The translations under genes and the position numbers were made by a program. From Streptomyces shenzhenensis (GTDB lineage Bacteria; Actinomycetota; Actinomycetes; Streptomycetales; Streptomycetaceae), in assembly GCF_003688995.1 (NCBI RefSeq), contig NZ_PENI01000052.1, forward strand, positions 1 to 47,627: DNA of 47,627 nucleotides, given 5' to 3'. This document shows, piece by piece, positions 17,083-26,600 of the stretch (positions are counted from its first letter, which is position 1; each line of letters starts with the position of its first letter). The notes beneath the pieces were generated by a model, which was not told the origin of the DNA, ran no database searches, and saw only the letters and a program-made list of their open reading frames with translations.

Positions 17083-19899
17083 GTGTCCGTCCTCTCGAAG
17101 ATCATGCGTGCAGGCGAAGGCAAGATCCTGCGCAAGCTGCACCGCATCGCGGACCAGGTCAACTCCATCGAAGAGGACTTCGTCGACCTCTCCGACGCCG
17201 AGCTGCGGGCCCTCACCGATGAATACAAGCAGCGGTACGCCGACGGGGAGCCCCTGGACGACCTGCTCCCCGAGGCGTTCGCCACGGTGCGCGAGGCCGC
17301 CAAGCGCGTCCTCGGCCAGCGGCACTACGACGTGCAGCTGATGGGCGGCGCCGCCCTGCATCTCGGTTACGTGGCCGAGATGAAGACCGGTGAGGGCAAG
17401 ACGCTCGTCGGCACGCTGCCCGCGTACCTCAACGCCCTCTCCGGAGAAGGCGTCCACCTCATCACGGTCAACGACTACCTGGCCGAGCGCGACTCCGAGA
17501 TGATGGGTCGCGTCCACAAGTTCCTGGGTCTGAACGTCGGCTGCATCCTGGCCAACATGACGCCGGCCCAGCGCCGCGAGCAGTACGCCTGCGACATCAC
17601 GTACGGCACGAACAACGAGTTCGGCTTCGACTACCTGCGTGACAACATGGCGTGGGCCAAGGACGAGCTGGTCCAGCGCGGTCACAACTTCGCCATCGTC
17701 GACGAGGTCGACTCCATCCTCATCGACGAGGCCCGTACGCCGCTGATCATCTCCGGCCCCGCCGACCAGGCCACCAAGTGGTACGGCGACTTCGCCAAGC
17801 TGGTCACGCGCCTCAAGCGCGGCGAGGCGGGCAACCCCCTCAAGGGCGCCGAGGAGACGGGCGACTACGACGTCGACGAGAAGAAGCGCACGGTCGCCAT
17901 CCACGAGTCCGGCGTCTCCAAGGTCGAGGACTGGCTGGGCATCGACAACCTCTACGAGTCGGTGAACACCCCGCTCGTCGGCTACCTGAACAACGCCATC
18001 AAGGCGAAGGAACTGTTCAAGAAGGACAAGGACTACGTCGTCATCGACGGCGAGGTCATGATCGTCGACGAGCACACCGGCCGTATCCTCGCCGGCCGCC
18101 GCTACAACGAGGGCATGCACCAGGCGATCGAGGCGAAGGAAGGGGTGGACATCAAGGACGAGAACCAGACGCTCGCCACGATCACCCTGCAGAACTTCTT
18201 CCGCCTCTACAAGAAGCTCTCCGGCATGACCGGTACGGCGATGACCGAGGCCGCCGAGTTCCACCAGATCTACAAGCTCGGCGTGGTCCCGATCCCGACC
18301 AACAAGCCGATGGTCCGCAAGGACCAGTCGGACCTGATCTACCGCACCGAGGTGGCCAAGTTCGAGGCGGTCGTGGACGACATCGCCGAGAAGCACGAGA
18401 AGGGCCAGCCGATCCTCGTCGGCACGACCTCCGTCGAGAAGTCGGAGTACCTCTCGCAGCAGCTCAGCAAGCGCGGCATCCAGCACGAGGTGCTCAACGC
18501 GAAGCAGCACGACCGTGAGGCCACCATCGTCGCCCAGGCCGGCCGCAAGGGCGCCGTCACCGTGGCCACGAACATGGCCGGTCGTGGTACGGACATCAAG
18601 CTCGGCGGCAACCCCGAGGACCTGGCCGAGGCGGAGCTGCGGCAGCGCGGTCTCGACCCCGAGGAGCACATCGAGGAGTGGGCCGCCGCGCTGCCCGCCG
18701 CGCTGAGCAAGGCCCAGCAGGCGGTCAAGGCCGAGAAGGAAGAGGTCGAGGAGAACGGCGGCCTCTATGTGCTGGGCACCGAGCGGCACGAGTCGCGCCG
18801 CATCGACAACCAGCTGCGCGGCCGTAGCGGACGTCAGGGCGACCCCGGCGAGTCCCGCTTCTACCTCTCCCTCGGTGACGATCTGATGCGCCTGTTCAAG
18901 GCCCAGATGGTCGAGCGCGTGATGTCGATGGCGAACGTGCCCGACGACGTGCCGATCGAGAACAAGATGGTCACGCGCGCGATCGCGTCCGCCCAGTCGC
19001 AGGTCGAGCAGCAGAACTTCGAGACCCGTAAGAACGTCCTGAAGTACGACGAGGTCCTCAACCGCCAGCGTGAGGTCATCTACGGCGAGCGGCGCCGCGT
19101 CCTGGAGGGCGAGGACCTGCGCGAGCAGGTGCAGCACTTCACGGACGACACGATCGACGCCTACGTCAGCGCGGAGACCGCCGAGGGCTTCCCCGAGGAC
19201 TGGGACCTGGACCGGCTGTGGGGCGCCTTCAAGCAGCTCTACCCGGTGAAGGTCACCATCGACGAGCTGGAGGAGGCGGCCGGCGACCGGGCCGGGCTGA
19301 CCGCCGAGTTCATCGCCGAGTCCATCAAGGACGACGTCCAGGAGCAGTACGAGGCGCGTGAGGCGCAGCTCGGCTCCGAGATCATGCGGGAGCTGGAGCG
19401 CCGGGTCGTGCTGTCGGTCCTCGACCGCAAGTGGCGCGAGCACCTCTACGAGATGGACTATCTCCAGGAGGGCATCGGCCTGCGCGCGATGGCGCAGAAG
19501 GACCCGCTGGTCGAGTACCAGCGCGAGGGCTTCGACATGTTCACCGCGATGATGGAGGGCATCAAGGAGGAGTCCGTCGGCTACCTGTTCAACCTGGAGG
19601 TCCAGGTCGAGCAGCAGGTCGAGGAGGTCCCGGTCGAGGAAGCCCAGCCGGTGGCCGAGGGCGTCCAGGACGCGGTACCGGCCCAGGCGGGCTCCCGCCC
19701 GGAGATCCGCGCCAAGGGGCTCGACGCGCCGCAGCGCCGGGGCCTGCACTTCTCCGCGGCGACCGTGGACGGCGAGGGCGGCATCGTCGAGGGCAACTTC
19801 ACCTATGACGAGGACGAGCCGGTGCGCTCCGAGTCCGACGGTCTGACGCGCGCCGAGCGCCGTCGGCAGGCCAAGGGCGGCCGGCGCCGTAAGAAGTGA
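17083..19899 (+). CDS. secA: SecA, preprotein translocase motor ATPase
   Basis: A 938-aa SecA, the ATPase that drives export through SecYEG. Walker A MKTGEGKT is at 100-107, the DEVD box at 207-210, the HATTRIX-type region MAGRGTDIKLG is in NBD2, and RSGRQGDPGESRFYLS is in the arginine-finger region. The C terminus is Lys/Arg-rich (RRRQAKGGRRRKK) and lacks the CxCx(8)CH zinc site of E. coli SecA, as is usual in actinobacteria. The GTG start is fixed by AAGGAG 10 nt upstream. A hairpin terminator follows. Synteny with hpf and Rv3235 supports that this is the essential SecA1 type. Confidence 0.98.
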   Translation: MSVLSKIMRAGEGKILRKLHRIADQVNSIEEDFVDLSDAELRALTDEYKQRYADGEPLDDLLPEAFATVREAAKRVLGQRHYDVQLMGGAALHLGYVAEMKTGEGKTLVGTLPAYLNALSGEGVHLITVNDYLAERDSEMMGRVHKFLGLNVGCILANMTPAQRREQYACDITYGTNNEFGFDYLRDNMAWAKDELVQRGHNFAIVDEVDSILIDEARTPLIISGPADQATKWYGDFAKLVTRLKRGEAGNPLKGAEETGDYDVDEKKRTVAIHESGVSKVEDWLGIDNLYESVNTPLVGYLNNAIKAKELFKKDKDYVVIDGEVMIVDEHTGRILAGRRYNEGMHQAIEAKEGVDIKDENQTLATITLQNFFRLYKKLSGMTGTAMTEAAEFHQIYKLGVVPIPTNKPMVRKDQSDLIYRTEVAKFEAVVDDIAEKHEKGQPILVGTTSVEKSEYLSQQLSKRGIQHEVLNAKQHDREATIVAQAGRKGAVTVATNMAGRGTDIKLGGNPEDLAEAELRQRGLDPEEHIEEWAAALPAALSKAQQAVKAEKEEVEENGGLYVLGTERHESRRIDNQLRGRSGRQGDPGESRFYLSLGDDLMRLFKAQMVERVMSMANVPDDVPIENKMVTRAIASAQSQVEQQNFETRKNVLKYDEVLNRQREVIYGERRRVLEGEDLREQVQHFTDDTIDAYVSAETAEGFPEDWDLDRLWGAFKQLYPVKVTIDELEEAAGDRAGLTAEFIAESIKDDVQEQYEAREAQLGSEIMRELERRVVLSVLDRKWREHLYEMDYLQEGIGLRAMAQKDPLVEYQREGFDMFTAMMEGIKEESVGYLFNLEVQVEQQVEEVPVEEAQPVAEGVQDAVPAQAGSRPEIRAKGLDAPQRRGLHFSAATVDGEGGIVEGNFTYDEDEPVRSESDGLTRAERRRQAKGGRRRKK

Positions 19900-19923
19900 C
19901 GGAGCCCGAGACGCCGTAGCGTC

Positions 19924-19965
19924 CCGCAGGGGCCGGTCCATCCTCGGATGGGTCGGCCCCTGCGG
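19924..19965 (+). terminator. secA terminator
   Basis: A long stem, CCGCAGGGGCCGGTCCATCC (19924-19943) with GGATGGGTCGGCCCCTGCGG (19946-19965), pairs almost fully around a 2-base centre, with one mismatch or wobble. It begins 25 nt after the secA stop, between two convergent genes, so it may serve both strands. Confidence 0.8.
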
Positions 19966-20081
19966 CGTTCTCTGCGGGAGGCGGCCGGTCGCCGGGCTCG
20001 CGGGGCCGCCACAGCCGTGGCCGCCGACGTGGCCGGGCCGCGACGGGCCGACGACATGGCGCGGCCCGTCCGGAGGAGTGC

Positions 20082-20621
20082 CTAGTCGTCGGTGCGCGGT
20101 GCGCGGGGGCCGCCCAGTTCCACCGCCGTGCAGCGCCAGCGCAGGTCCGGGCCCTGTTCCAGGCGGAACGCCATGGCGCGCAGCTGGTCGCCGGCGCCGA
20201 TGCGCGCGAACGCCTCGATGGCGCCCCGGCGGGGGACGTAGTAGCCGATGTCCCGGACGACCGGGCGGACACCGCGGGCGCGCAGGGGGCCGCGCTCGGC
20301 GAGCCGGGCCAGCTCGTCGTAGGCGCGGCCTGCGGTGTGCCGGAGCATCCAGTGGACGGGGCGCTGACCGCTCAGCACGGCGAGCAGCCGGTCGGCGAAG
20401 AGATCCGTGGGACGTGGGGGCAGAGGCACGCCGGGTGCCGTACGGCCCGTGGGGGCGGTGTCGGCCGGGACCGGGGCCGGGGCGGGTGTCGCCGTGCGGG
20501 TCGCGGGGGTACGGGGCGCAGGCGTGCGGGGTGGGGTGGTGCCGGGGCGGCGGGGGTCGCGGCGGCCCGGCGGGCGGGTGCCCGGGCGGCGCTGGGCGGT
20601 CCTGGTCATGACCTTGTTCAT
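20082..20621 (-). CDS. Rv3235-family protein
   Basis: A 179-aa protein of a small actinobacterial family found beside secA. The N-terminal third (to about 70) is Pro/Thr/Arg-rich and probably disordered. The folded part starts at DLFADRLLAVLSGQRPVHWML and ends with a strand-rich section containing AMAFRLEQGPDLRWRCTAVELG. The function of the family is unknown; position next to secA is conserved and suggests, but does not prove, an export-related role. The start at the first of two nearby ATGs (20621 or 20609) is uncertain. Confidence 0.85.
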   Translation of the reverse strand: MNKVMTRTAQRRPGTRPPGRRDPRRPGTTPPRTPAPRTPATRTATPAPAPVPADTAPTGRTAPGVPLPPRPTDLFADRLLAVLSGQRPVHWMLRHTAGRAYDELARLAERGPLRARGVRPVVRDIGYYVPRRGAIEAFARIGAGDQLRAMAFRLEQGPDLRWRCTAVELGGPRAPRTDD

Positions 20622-20953
20622 GGGGGTCCCCGTTCGGCGGGCCCGATGGATACCGGGCGGTAACTTGCTGGTGGGGATCTTGTACGGGGCCGTGGGGGGA
20701 CCGGGCAAGGAAGGGCGGGCCCCGCGTCGGGGGTGAGTGAAGTTCACCTATCCGAGTGAGCGATAGGGGCGAAATCCCCGCAAAGTCGGGACGGTGCCGG
20801 GTGAGTCGGTGGGTGCCGGGTGGACGTGTCCGCGGGGTCGGCCGGGGACTCGAAAGGGGACGCCCCCACGTATCCTGAAGGCCCTCCGGGAGACGCGGAA
20901 CCGCCCTTCCCGGGTCCCAGCGGAGCCTTTGACCACGAAGAGAGCGGCCAGCC
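20622..20953. other. divergent intergenic region with palindrome and stem-loops
   Basis: These 332 nt between divergent genes contain no supported gene. An 11-bp palindrome GTGAAGTTCAC is at 20737-20747. It runs into a stem CCTATC (20747-20752) with GATAGG (20762-20767), and then GGGG/CCCC (20766-20769 with 20776-20779). A possible -10 TATCCT is at 20871-20876. The cluster could be an operator region or a structured leader for the downstream gene. Confidence 0.45.
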
Positions 20954-21466
20954 ATGCGCGTCTACGTCCCCCTGACCCTCCCCGGTCTCGCCGAGGCGCA
21001 CAGAACGGGCGAGCTGGGGACCGGACCGTTCGTCGCGTACGCCGTCACGCCCGCGCTGCGCGAGTGGTACCTCTCCGACGACATCGAGGAGCTGGAGTAC
21101 GCGGCGCTGAACCGGGCCGCGCTGGCCTCGCTGCGGCAGCTGGCGGCGGACCCGGGCGCGCCGCGGCGCCGGGTCGTGGTCGCGGTCGACGTGCCCGACG
21201 GAGCGGCGATGCCCGATCCGGACCGCGGGCTCGATCCGGCCGCGCTGGGCGAGGTGCGGGTGACCGGGCCGGTGCCGCTGGCCAAGGCGGCGGCGGTGCA
21301 CGCCGACGCGGACGACGCGGAGGAGGACGTCGCCGCGGCGGTCACGGCGGTCCCGGCGGCGGACGAGGGCGACGACGACGCGCAGTTCGTCGTGGACGGG
21401 GCCGAGGACCACGAGCTGCTCTGGTACGCGACGCAGGAGATCCCCGCGCTGGTGGGACTCGTCTAG
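20954..21466 (+). CDS. DUF6912-family protein
   Basis: A 170-aa protein beginning MRVYVPLTLPGLAEAHRTGE, the conserved opening of this actinobacterial family. It contains FVAYAVTPALREWYLSDDIEE and a beta-strand segment RVVVAVDVPDG. An acidic, Ala-rich low-complexity insert occupies about residues 112-142. It ends LLWYATQEIPALVGL. There is no signal peptide or membrane segment. The function is unknown. GAAGAG about 8 nt before the ATG is a modest ribosome-binding site. The HAD hydrolase gene follows in the same direction after 66 nt and may be co-transcribed. Confidence 0.88.
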   Translation: MRVYVPLTLPGLAEAHRTGELGTGPFVAYAVTPALREWYLSDDIEELEYAALNRAALASLRQLAADPGAPRRRVVVAVDVPDGAAMPDPDRGLDPAALGEVRVTGPVPLAKAAAVHADADDAEEDVAAAVTAVPAADEGDDDAQFVVDGAEDHELLWYATQEIPALVGLV

Positions 21467-21532
21467 CGGCCGTATCCGGCTCTGACCTCGCTGTTCTCCC
21501 GGTTGTCAGTGGGAGCGGGTACGTTCTTCGGC

Positions 21533-22198
21533 ATGGGGATGCACGCAGGGGCACACATTGTCTGGGACTGGAACGGGACGCTGTTCCACGACAACGAGGC
21601 GATCATCGGGGCGACGAACGCCGCCGCTGCCGAGCTGGGGCTCGAACCGATCACGCTGGAGCAGTACCGGGCGATGTACTGCGTGCCGGTGCCGAGGTTC
21701 TACGAGCGGCTGATGGGGCGGCTGCCCACCGAGGCGGAGTGGGAGGTCATGGATGTGATCTTCCACCAGTACTACAGCGAGCACCGGGCCCGGTGCTCGC
21801 TCACCGAAGGGGCGGCCGGACTGCTGGCGGACTGGCGGTCGGCGGGCCGCAGCCAGTCGCTGCTGAGCATGTACGGACACAACGAACTGGTGCCGCTGGT
21901 ACGCGGGTTCGGGATCGAGACGCACTTCATACGCGTCGAGGGGCGGACCGGTCCGTCCGGGGGCAGCAAGGCCGAGCACATGGTCCGGCACCTGGAGGCG
22001 CTGACCGGTGTGGACCCGGAGCGCACGGTGGTGATCGGGGACGCCGCCGACGACGCGGTGGCGGCGCGGCACGTGGGGGCGCGGGCCGTGCTGTACACCG
22101 GGGGCTCGCACAGCCGCGCCAGCCTGGAGGCCGTGGGCGTGCCCGTGGTGGACACGCTGGACCAGGCCGTGGCGGAGGCGGAGCGGCTGGCGGCCTGA
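21533..22198 (+). CDS. HAD-superfamily hydrolase
   Basis: A 221-aa HAD phosphatase-like protein. Motif I is DWNGT (Asp12, with Asn at the usual second Asp), motif II is likely the Ser of LLSMYGHNE, motif III is the Lys in GGSKAEHM, and motif IV is GDAADD. An alpha-helical cap lies between motifs I and II, as in phosphoglycolate phosphatase relatives. Asn in place of the second Asp of motif I could lower phosphatase activity or indicate another phosphoryl-transfer chemistry. The start could also be the ATG two codons later. Confidence 0.88.
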   Translation: MGMHAGAHIVWDWNGTLFHDNEAIIGATNAAAAELGLEPITLEQYRAMYCVPVPRFYERLMGRLPTEAEWEVMDVIFHQYYSEHRARCSLTEGAAGLLADWRSAGRSQSLLSMYGHNELVPLVRGFGIETHFIRVEGRTGPSGGSKAEHMVRHLEALTGVDPERTVVIGDAADDAVAARHVGARAVLYTGGSHSRASLEAVGVPVVDTLDQAVAEAERLAA

Positions 22199-22243
22199 GC
22201 CCTGCCCGCCCGCGGCCCGGGTCCCGGGTCCCGCGGCCGGATC

Positions 22244-22810
22244 TCAGGTCACCGGGGCCTTCGCACGCAGCACGGTCAGGAACTCGCGCATCCAGCGGGA
22301 GTGGTCCGGCCAGGCGCGGGCGGAGACCAGCGTGCCGTCCACGACCGTCTCGGCGTCCTGGAAGGTGGCCCCGGCCGCCTGCATGTCGAGTTCCAGTGCG
22401 GGGTAGGCGGTGACGCGCCGGCCGCGGAGGCTGTCGATCGCGGCGGTGAGCAGGGGGCCGTGGCAGATCTGGGCGACGGGCTTGTCGGCGTCGAAGAACG
22501 ACTTGAGGATCTTGCGGAGTTCGGGGTCGTTGCGGAGGTACTCGGGCGCCCGGCCGCCGGGGATGACGAGGGCCGCGTACCGGCCGGGGTCGACCTCGGC
22601 GAAGGCCAGGTCGGCGGGCCAGGTGTAGCCGGGCTTCTCGGTGTAGGTGTCGAAGCCGGGTTCGAAGTCGTGGACGACGAACTGGAGCTTCTTGCGGCTG
22701 GGGGCGGCGATGTCGACGTCGTAGCCTTCCTCGCGGAGGCGCTGGTAGGGGTACATGACCTCCAGTGACTCCGCTGCGTCGCCGGTCACGATGAGGATCT
22801 TCGGGGGCAT
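22244..22810 (-). CDS. DJ-1/PfpI-family protein
   Basis: A 188-aa class-I glutamine-amidotransferase-like protein of the DJ-1/PfpI superfamily. The reactive Cys116-His117 of the nucleophile elbow is in VAQICHGPLL. Glu17 in SLEVMYP corresponds to the conserved acid, and VIPGGRAPEYLR is the upstream loop. Members act as glyoxalases, deglycase-like or stress proteins, or peptidases; which applies cannot be decided here. The ATG is preceded by GAGAGGAG at good distance. It is convergent with the HAD gene, across 45 nt rich in CCGCGG/CCCGGG self-complementary sequence. Confidence 0.9.
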   Translation of the reverse strand: MPPKILIVTGDAAESLEVMYPYQRLREEGYDVDIAAPSRKKLQFVVHDFEPGFDTYTEKPGYTWPADLAFAEVDPGRYAALVIPGGRAPEYLRNDPELRKILKSFFDADKPVAQICHGPLLTAAIDSLRGRRVTAYPALELDMQAAGATFQDAETVVDGTLVSARAWPDHSRWMREFLTVLRAKAPVT

Positions 22811-23697
22811 GGCGGACGGCTCCTCTCGGGCGTGCGCCGGTCCCGTGGGCGGTGCGCTCTCCGTGGGCGGCGGCGCGCTGTTCCTGGGCAACGTGCCTCC
22901 AGCCTGCCGCGCAGGCAAGGGGTTCCGCCAGTTCCGTGGGCGGCGTCGGCACCGCGGGGCGCTCGGGCTTGCGCCCGGACAGGGTGGCCGGAACTCGTCC
23001 CCCACGTCGATGCGGTGTCCCGCCGCGGGGCGCGTCGGCGGACTCTGACATGGCGCGGGTGCGGTCGGCTGTCGCCGGGTGGAGTGGGCCGCGGTTCCGC
23101 CGCGTTCCGCTGGGGCCGCCGGTGGCGTGGCCGGGTTGTGGGCGTGGGGCCCGCCTCAGCGGGCGGGATGCTTGGTCTGCCCGGACGTGGTGGCTGGAAC
23201 TGGTTCCCCATGCCGGTGGGGTCCGCCTTTGCGGGGGTGTGTGCTGGGTGTGGGTGGCGTGTTCGGGGCTGTGCAGAACGTCAAAGTTCGACCCTCGGTT
23301 TTGTACACATACGGCTCATGACGAGCCCGGGGTGAGGAGCGATAGCCTTGTGGAGTGATCAGCGCGATAGCTCGCGGGGGCACAGTTGTCGCCCCTGCCC
23401 TGCGCCCGGAGAACACGGACCACATCCGTGACCGGGTGGCGGTCGCTGATCCTCACGGGCGGGAGCGGGGCGCAAGGACCCCCGAGGCCCCACGCACACC
23501 CCGGGTCACGGCGCGACAGAGAGCAGCGTCACACTCGTCGGACGCGTGGATATTGGCCGAATACCCCCCCTTCTTCGCACCTTGCGGCATAGCGTCGGAG
23601 AGAACCGGACACCCCGGGCCGTGGCGTTACGCCGAAGGGGAAGAGACCGTACTTCCTTCTACGTCACGCAACGGCGCGCGACAGGAGCCAGAGGACA
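22811..23697. other. 887-nt gene-free region with degenerate repeats
   Basis: No reading frame here shows family motifs or a ribosome-binding site. Contents: a GCCTGC/GCAGGC hairpin (22902-22916); two imperfect copies of a unit of about 50 bp, near 22983-23035 and 23189-23241, each starting GGTGGC(C/T)GGAACT; a symmetric GGAACTGGTTCC-like element (GGAAC 23196-23200, GTTCC 23203-23207); and a TGTACA palindrome (23303-23308) in an AT-richer stretch likely to hold the gdh promoter. A long 5' leader for gdh or a decayed gene are both possible. Confidence 0.5.
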
Positions 23698-26600
23698 ATG
23701 CAGACCAAGCTGGACGAAGCCAAGGCCGAGCTGCTCGAACGGGCCGCCCGGGTAGCTGAGAACAGTCCGGTCGGGGGGCACCTACCGACTGGGACGACGG
23801 ACGAGGGCACGGTGGACCACGAGTCCGTGCTCGCTTTCCTCCAGCGCTACTACCTGCACACCGCCCCGGAGGACCTCGGCGACCGGGACCCGGTCGATGT
23901 CTTCGGAGCCGCGGTCTCCCACTACCGGCTCGCCGAGACCCGCCCCCAGGGCACGGCCAACGTCCGGGTCCACACCCCGACCGTCGAGGAGAACGGGTGG
24001 ACGTGCAGCCACACCGTCGTGGAGGTCGTCACCGACGACATGCCCTTCCTCGTCGACTCCGTCACCAATGAGCTGACCCGCCAGGGGCGCGGCATCCACG
24101 TCGTCATCCACCCGCAGTTCGTCGTCCGGCGTGACCTCACGGGCAAGCTCATCGAGATGCTGGCCGCCCCGCCCGCCGGCGAGCTTCCGCACGACGCGCA
24201 CATCGAGTCCTGGATCCACGTCGAGATCGACCGGGAGACCGACCGGGCCGACCTGAAGCAGATCACCGCCGATCTGCTGCGCGTCCTGTCCGACGCCCGT
24301 GAGGCCGTCGAGGACTGGGAGAAGATGCGGGACGCGGCGCTGCGCATCGCCGAGGGCCTGGCCGAGGAGCCGGTACCCGCCGATCTGCCCGGGCCCGAGG
24401 TGCAGGAGGCCCGCGAGCTGCTGCGCTGGCTGGCCGCCGATCACTTCACCTTCCTCGGCTATCGCGAGTATCAGCTGCACGGGGACGACTCCCTGGCCGC
24501 CGTGCCCGGCACCGGCCTCGGCATCCTGCGCTCCGACCCGCACCACTCCGACGCGGAGACCCACCCGGTCAGCCCGTCCTTCGAGCGGCTCCCGGCCGAC
24601 GCCCGGGCCAAGGCCCGCGAGCACAAGCTGCTGGTGCTGACCAAGGCCAACAGCCGGGCCACCGTGCACCGGCCGTCCTACCTCGACTACGTCGGCGTCA
24701 AGAAGTTCGACAAGGACGGCAACGTCGTCGGGGAGCGCCGCTTCCTGGGCCTGTTCTCCTCGGCCGCCTACACCGAGTCCGTGCGCCGTGTGCCCGTCAT
24801 CCGGCGCAAGGTGGAGGAGGTGCTCGAGGGCGCCGGGTTCTCGCCCAACAGCCACGACGGCCGTGACCTGCTGCAGATCCTGGAGACCTACCCGCGCGAC
24901 GAGCTGTTCCAGACGCCCGTCGACGAGCTGCGCTCCATCGCCACCTCCGTCCTGTATCTGCAGGAACGCCGGCGGCTGCGCCTCTACCTCCGCCAGGACG
25001 AGTACGGGCGCTACTACTCCGCGCTCGTCTACCTCCCCCGCGACCGCTACACCACCGGCGTCCGGCTGCGGATCATCGACATCCTCAAGGAGGAGCTGGG
25101 CGGCACCAGCGTCGACTTCACCGCCTGGAACACCGAATCGATTCTCTCCAGGCTGCACTTCGTCGTCCGGGTCCCGCCGGGCACCGAGCTGCCCGAGCTG
25201 TCGGACGCGGACCGGGAACGGATCGAGGCCCGGCTCGTCGCGGCCGCGCGCTCCTGGGCCGACGGGTTCGCCGAGGCGCTGAACGCCGAATGCGGCGAGG
25301 AACGCGCCGCCGAGCTGCTGCGCCGCTACAACAACGCCTTCCCCGAGGGCTACAAGGCCGACCACACCCCGCGCGCGGCGGTCGCCGACCTCGTCCACCT
25401 GGAGCGGCTCAGCGACGAGGCGGGCAACGACTTCTCGCTCAGCCTCTACGAGCCGGTGGGCGCAGCCCCCGACGAGCGCCGGTTCAAGATCTACCGCAAG
25501 GGCGCCGCGATCTCGCTGTCCGCGGTGCTGCCGGTCCTCAACCGGCTCGGCGTCGAGGTCATCGACGAGCGGCCGTACGAGCTGCGCTGCACGGACCGGA
25601 GCACCTCCTGGATCTACGACTTCGGCCTGCGCATCCCCAAGTCCCTGGGCGGCGTCAACGGCGACTACCTGGGCGACGACGGCCGCGAGCGCTTCCAGGA
25701 CGCGTTCGCCGCGACCTGGACCGGCAAGGCGGAGAACGACGGCTTCAACGCCCTCGTCCTGGGCGCCGGGCTGACCTGGCGGCAGGCGACGGTGCTGCGC
25801 GCGTACGCCAAGTACCTGCGGCAGGCCGGTTCCACCTTCAGCCAGGACTACATGGAGGGCACCCTCCGCACGAACGTCCACACCACCCGGCTGCTCGTCT
25901 CGCTCTTCGAGGCCAGGATGGCGCCGGAGCGCCAGCGCGCCGGGCACGAACTCGTCGACGCCCTGCTCGAAGAGGTCGAGGCCGCCCTCGACCAGGTGGC
26001 GAGCCTCGACGAGGACCGCATCCTGCGCTCGTTCCTCACCGTCATCAAGGCCACGCTGCGCACGAACTTCTTCCAGGACGAGGCCCTGGACCGGCCGCAC
26101 GACTACGTGTCCATGAAGTTCGACCCGCAGGCCATCCCGGACCTGCCGGCGCCGCGCCCGGCGTACGAGATCTGGGTGTACTCGCCGCGGGTCGAGGGCG
26201 TGCACCTGCGCTTCGGCAAGGTCGCGCGCGGCGGTCTGCGCTGGTCCGACCGGCGTGAGGACTTCCGCACCGAGATCCTCGGCCTGGTCAAGGCGCAGAT
26301 GGTGAAGAACACCGTCATCGTGCCGGTGGGCGCCAAGGGCGGCTTCGTCGCCAAGCAACTGCCCGACCCGAGCGTGGACCGGGACGCGTGGCTGGCCGAG
26401 GGCGTCGCCAGCTACAAGACGTTCATCTCGGCGCTGCTCGACATCACCGACAACATGGTCGCGGGCGAGGTCGTGCCCCCGGCGGACGTGGTGCGGCACG
26501 ACGAGGACGACACCTATCTGGTGGTCGCGGCCGACAAGGGCACGGCGACGTTCTCCGACATCGCCAACGAGGTCGCCCAGTCGTACAACTTCTGGCTCGG

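Noticed and set aside
17013..17222. A possible leader peptide gene overlapping the secA start
   Set aside because: It has no ribosome-binding site, runs far into secA in another frame and shows no arrest-peptide-like features.
20747..20800. Possible c-di-GMP-I riboswitch suggested by a GCAAAG sequence after a short stem
   Set aside because: The matching upstream GGCAAACC element and the second helix are absent; only a short local similarity remains.
17032..20955. A 1307-codon open frame opposite secA
   Set aside because: It is an antisense shadow of secA and the Rv3235 gene; the Leu/Val/Asp-rich composition mirrors secA codons and no domain is visible.
22832..23358. Overlapping plus-strand reading frames of up to 168 codons between the DJ-1 gene and gdh
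   Set aside because: Composition is Arg/Gly/Pro/Cys-rich, as expected from random GC-rich frames; no ribosome-binding site, motif or codon bias supports translation.
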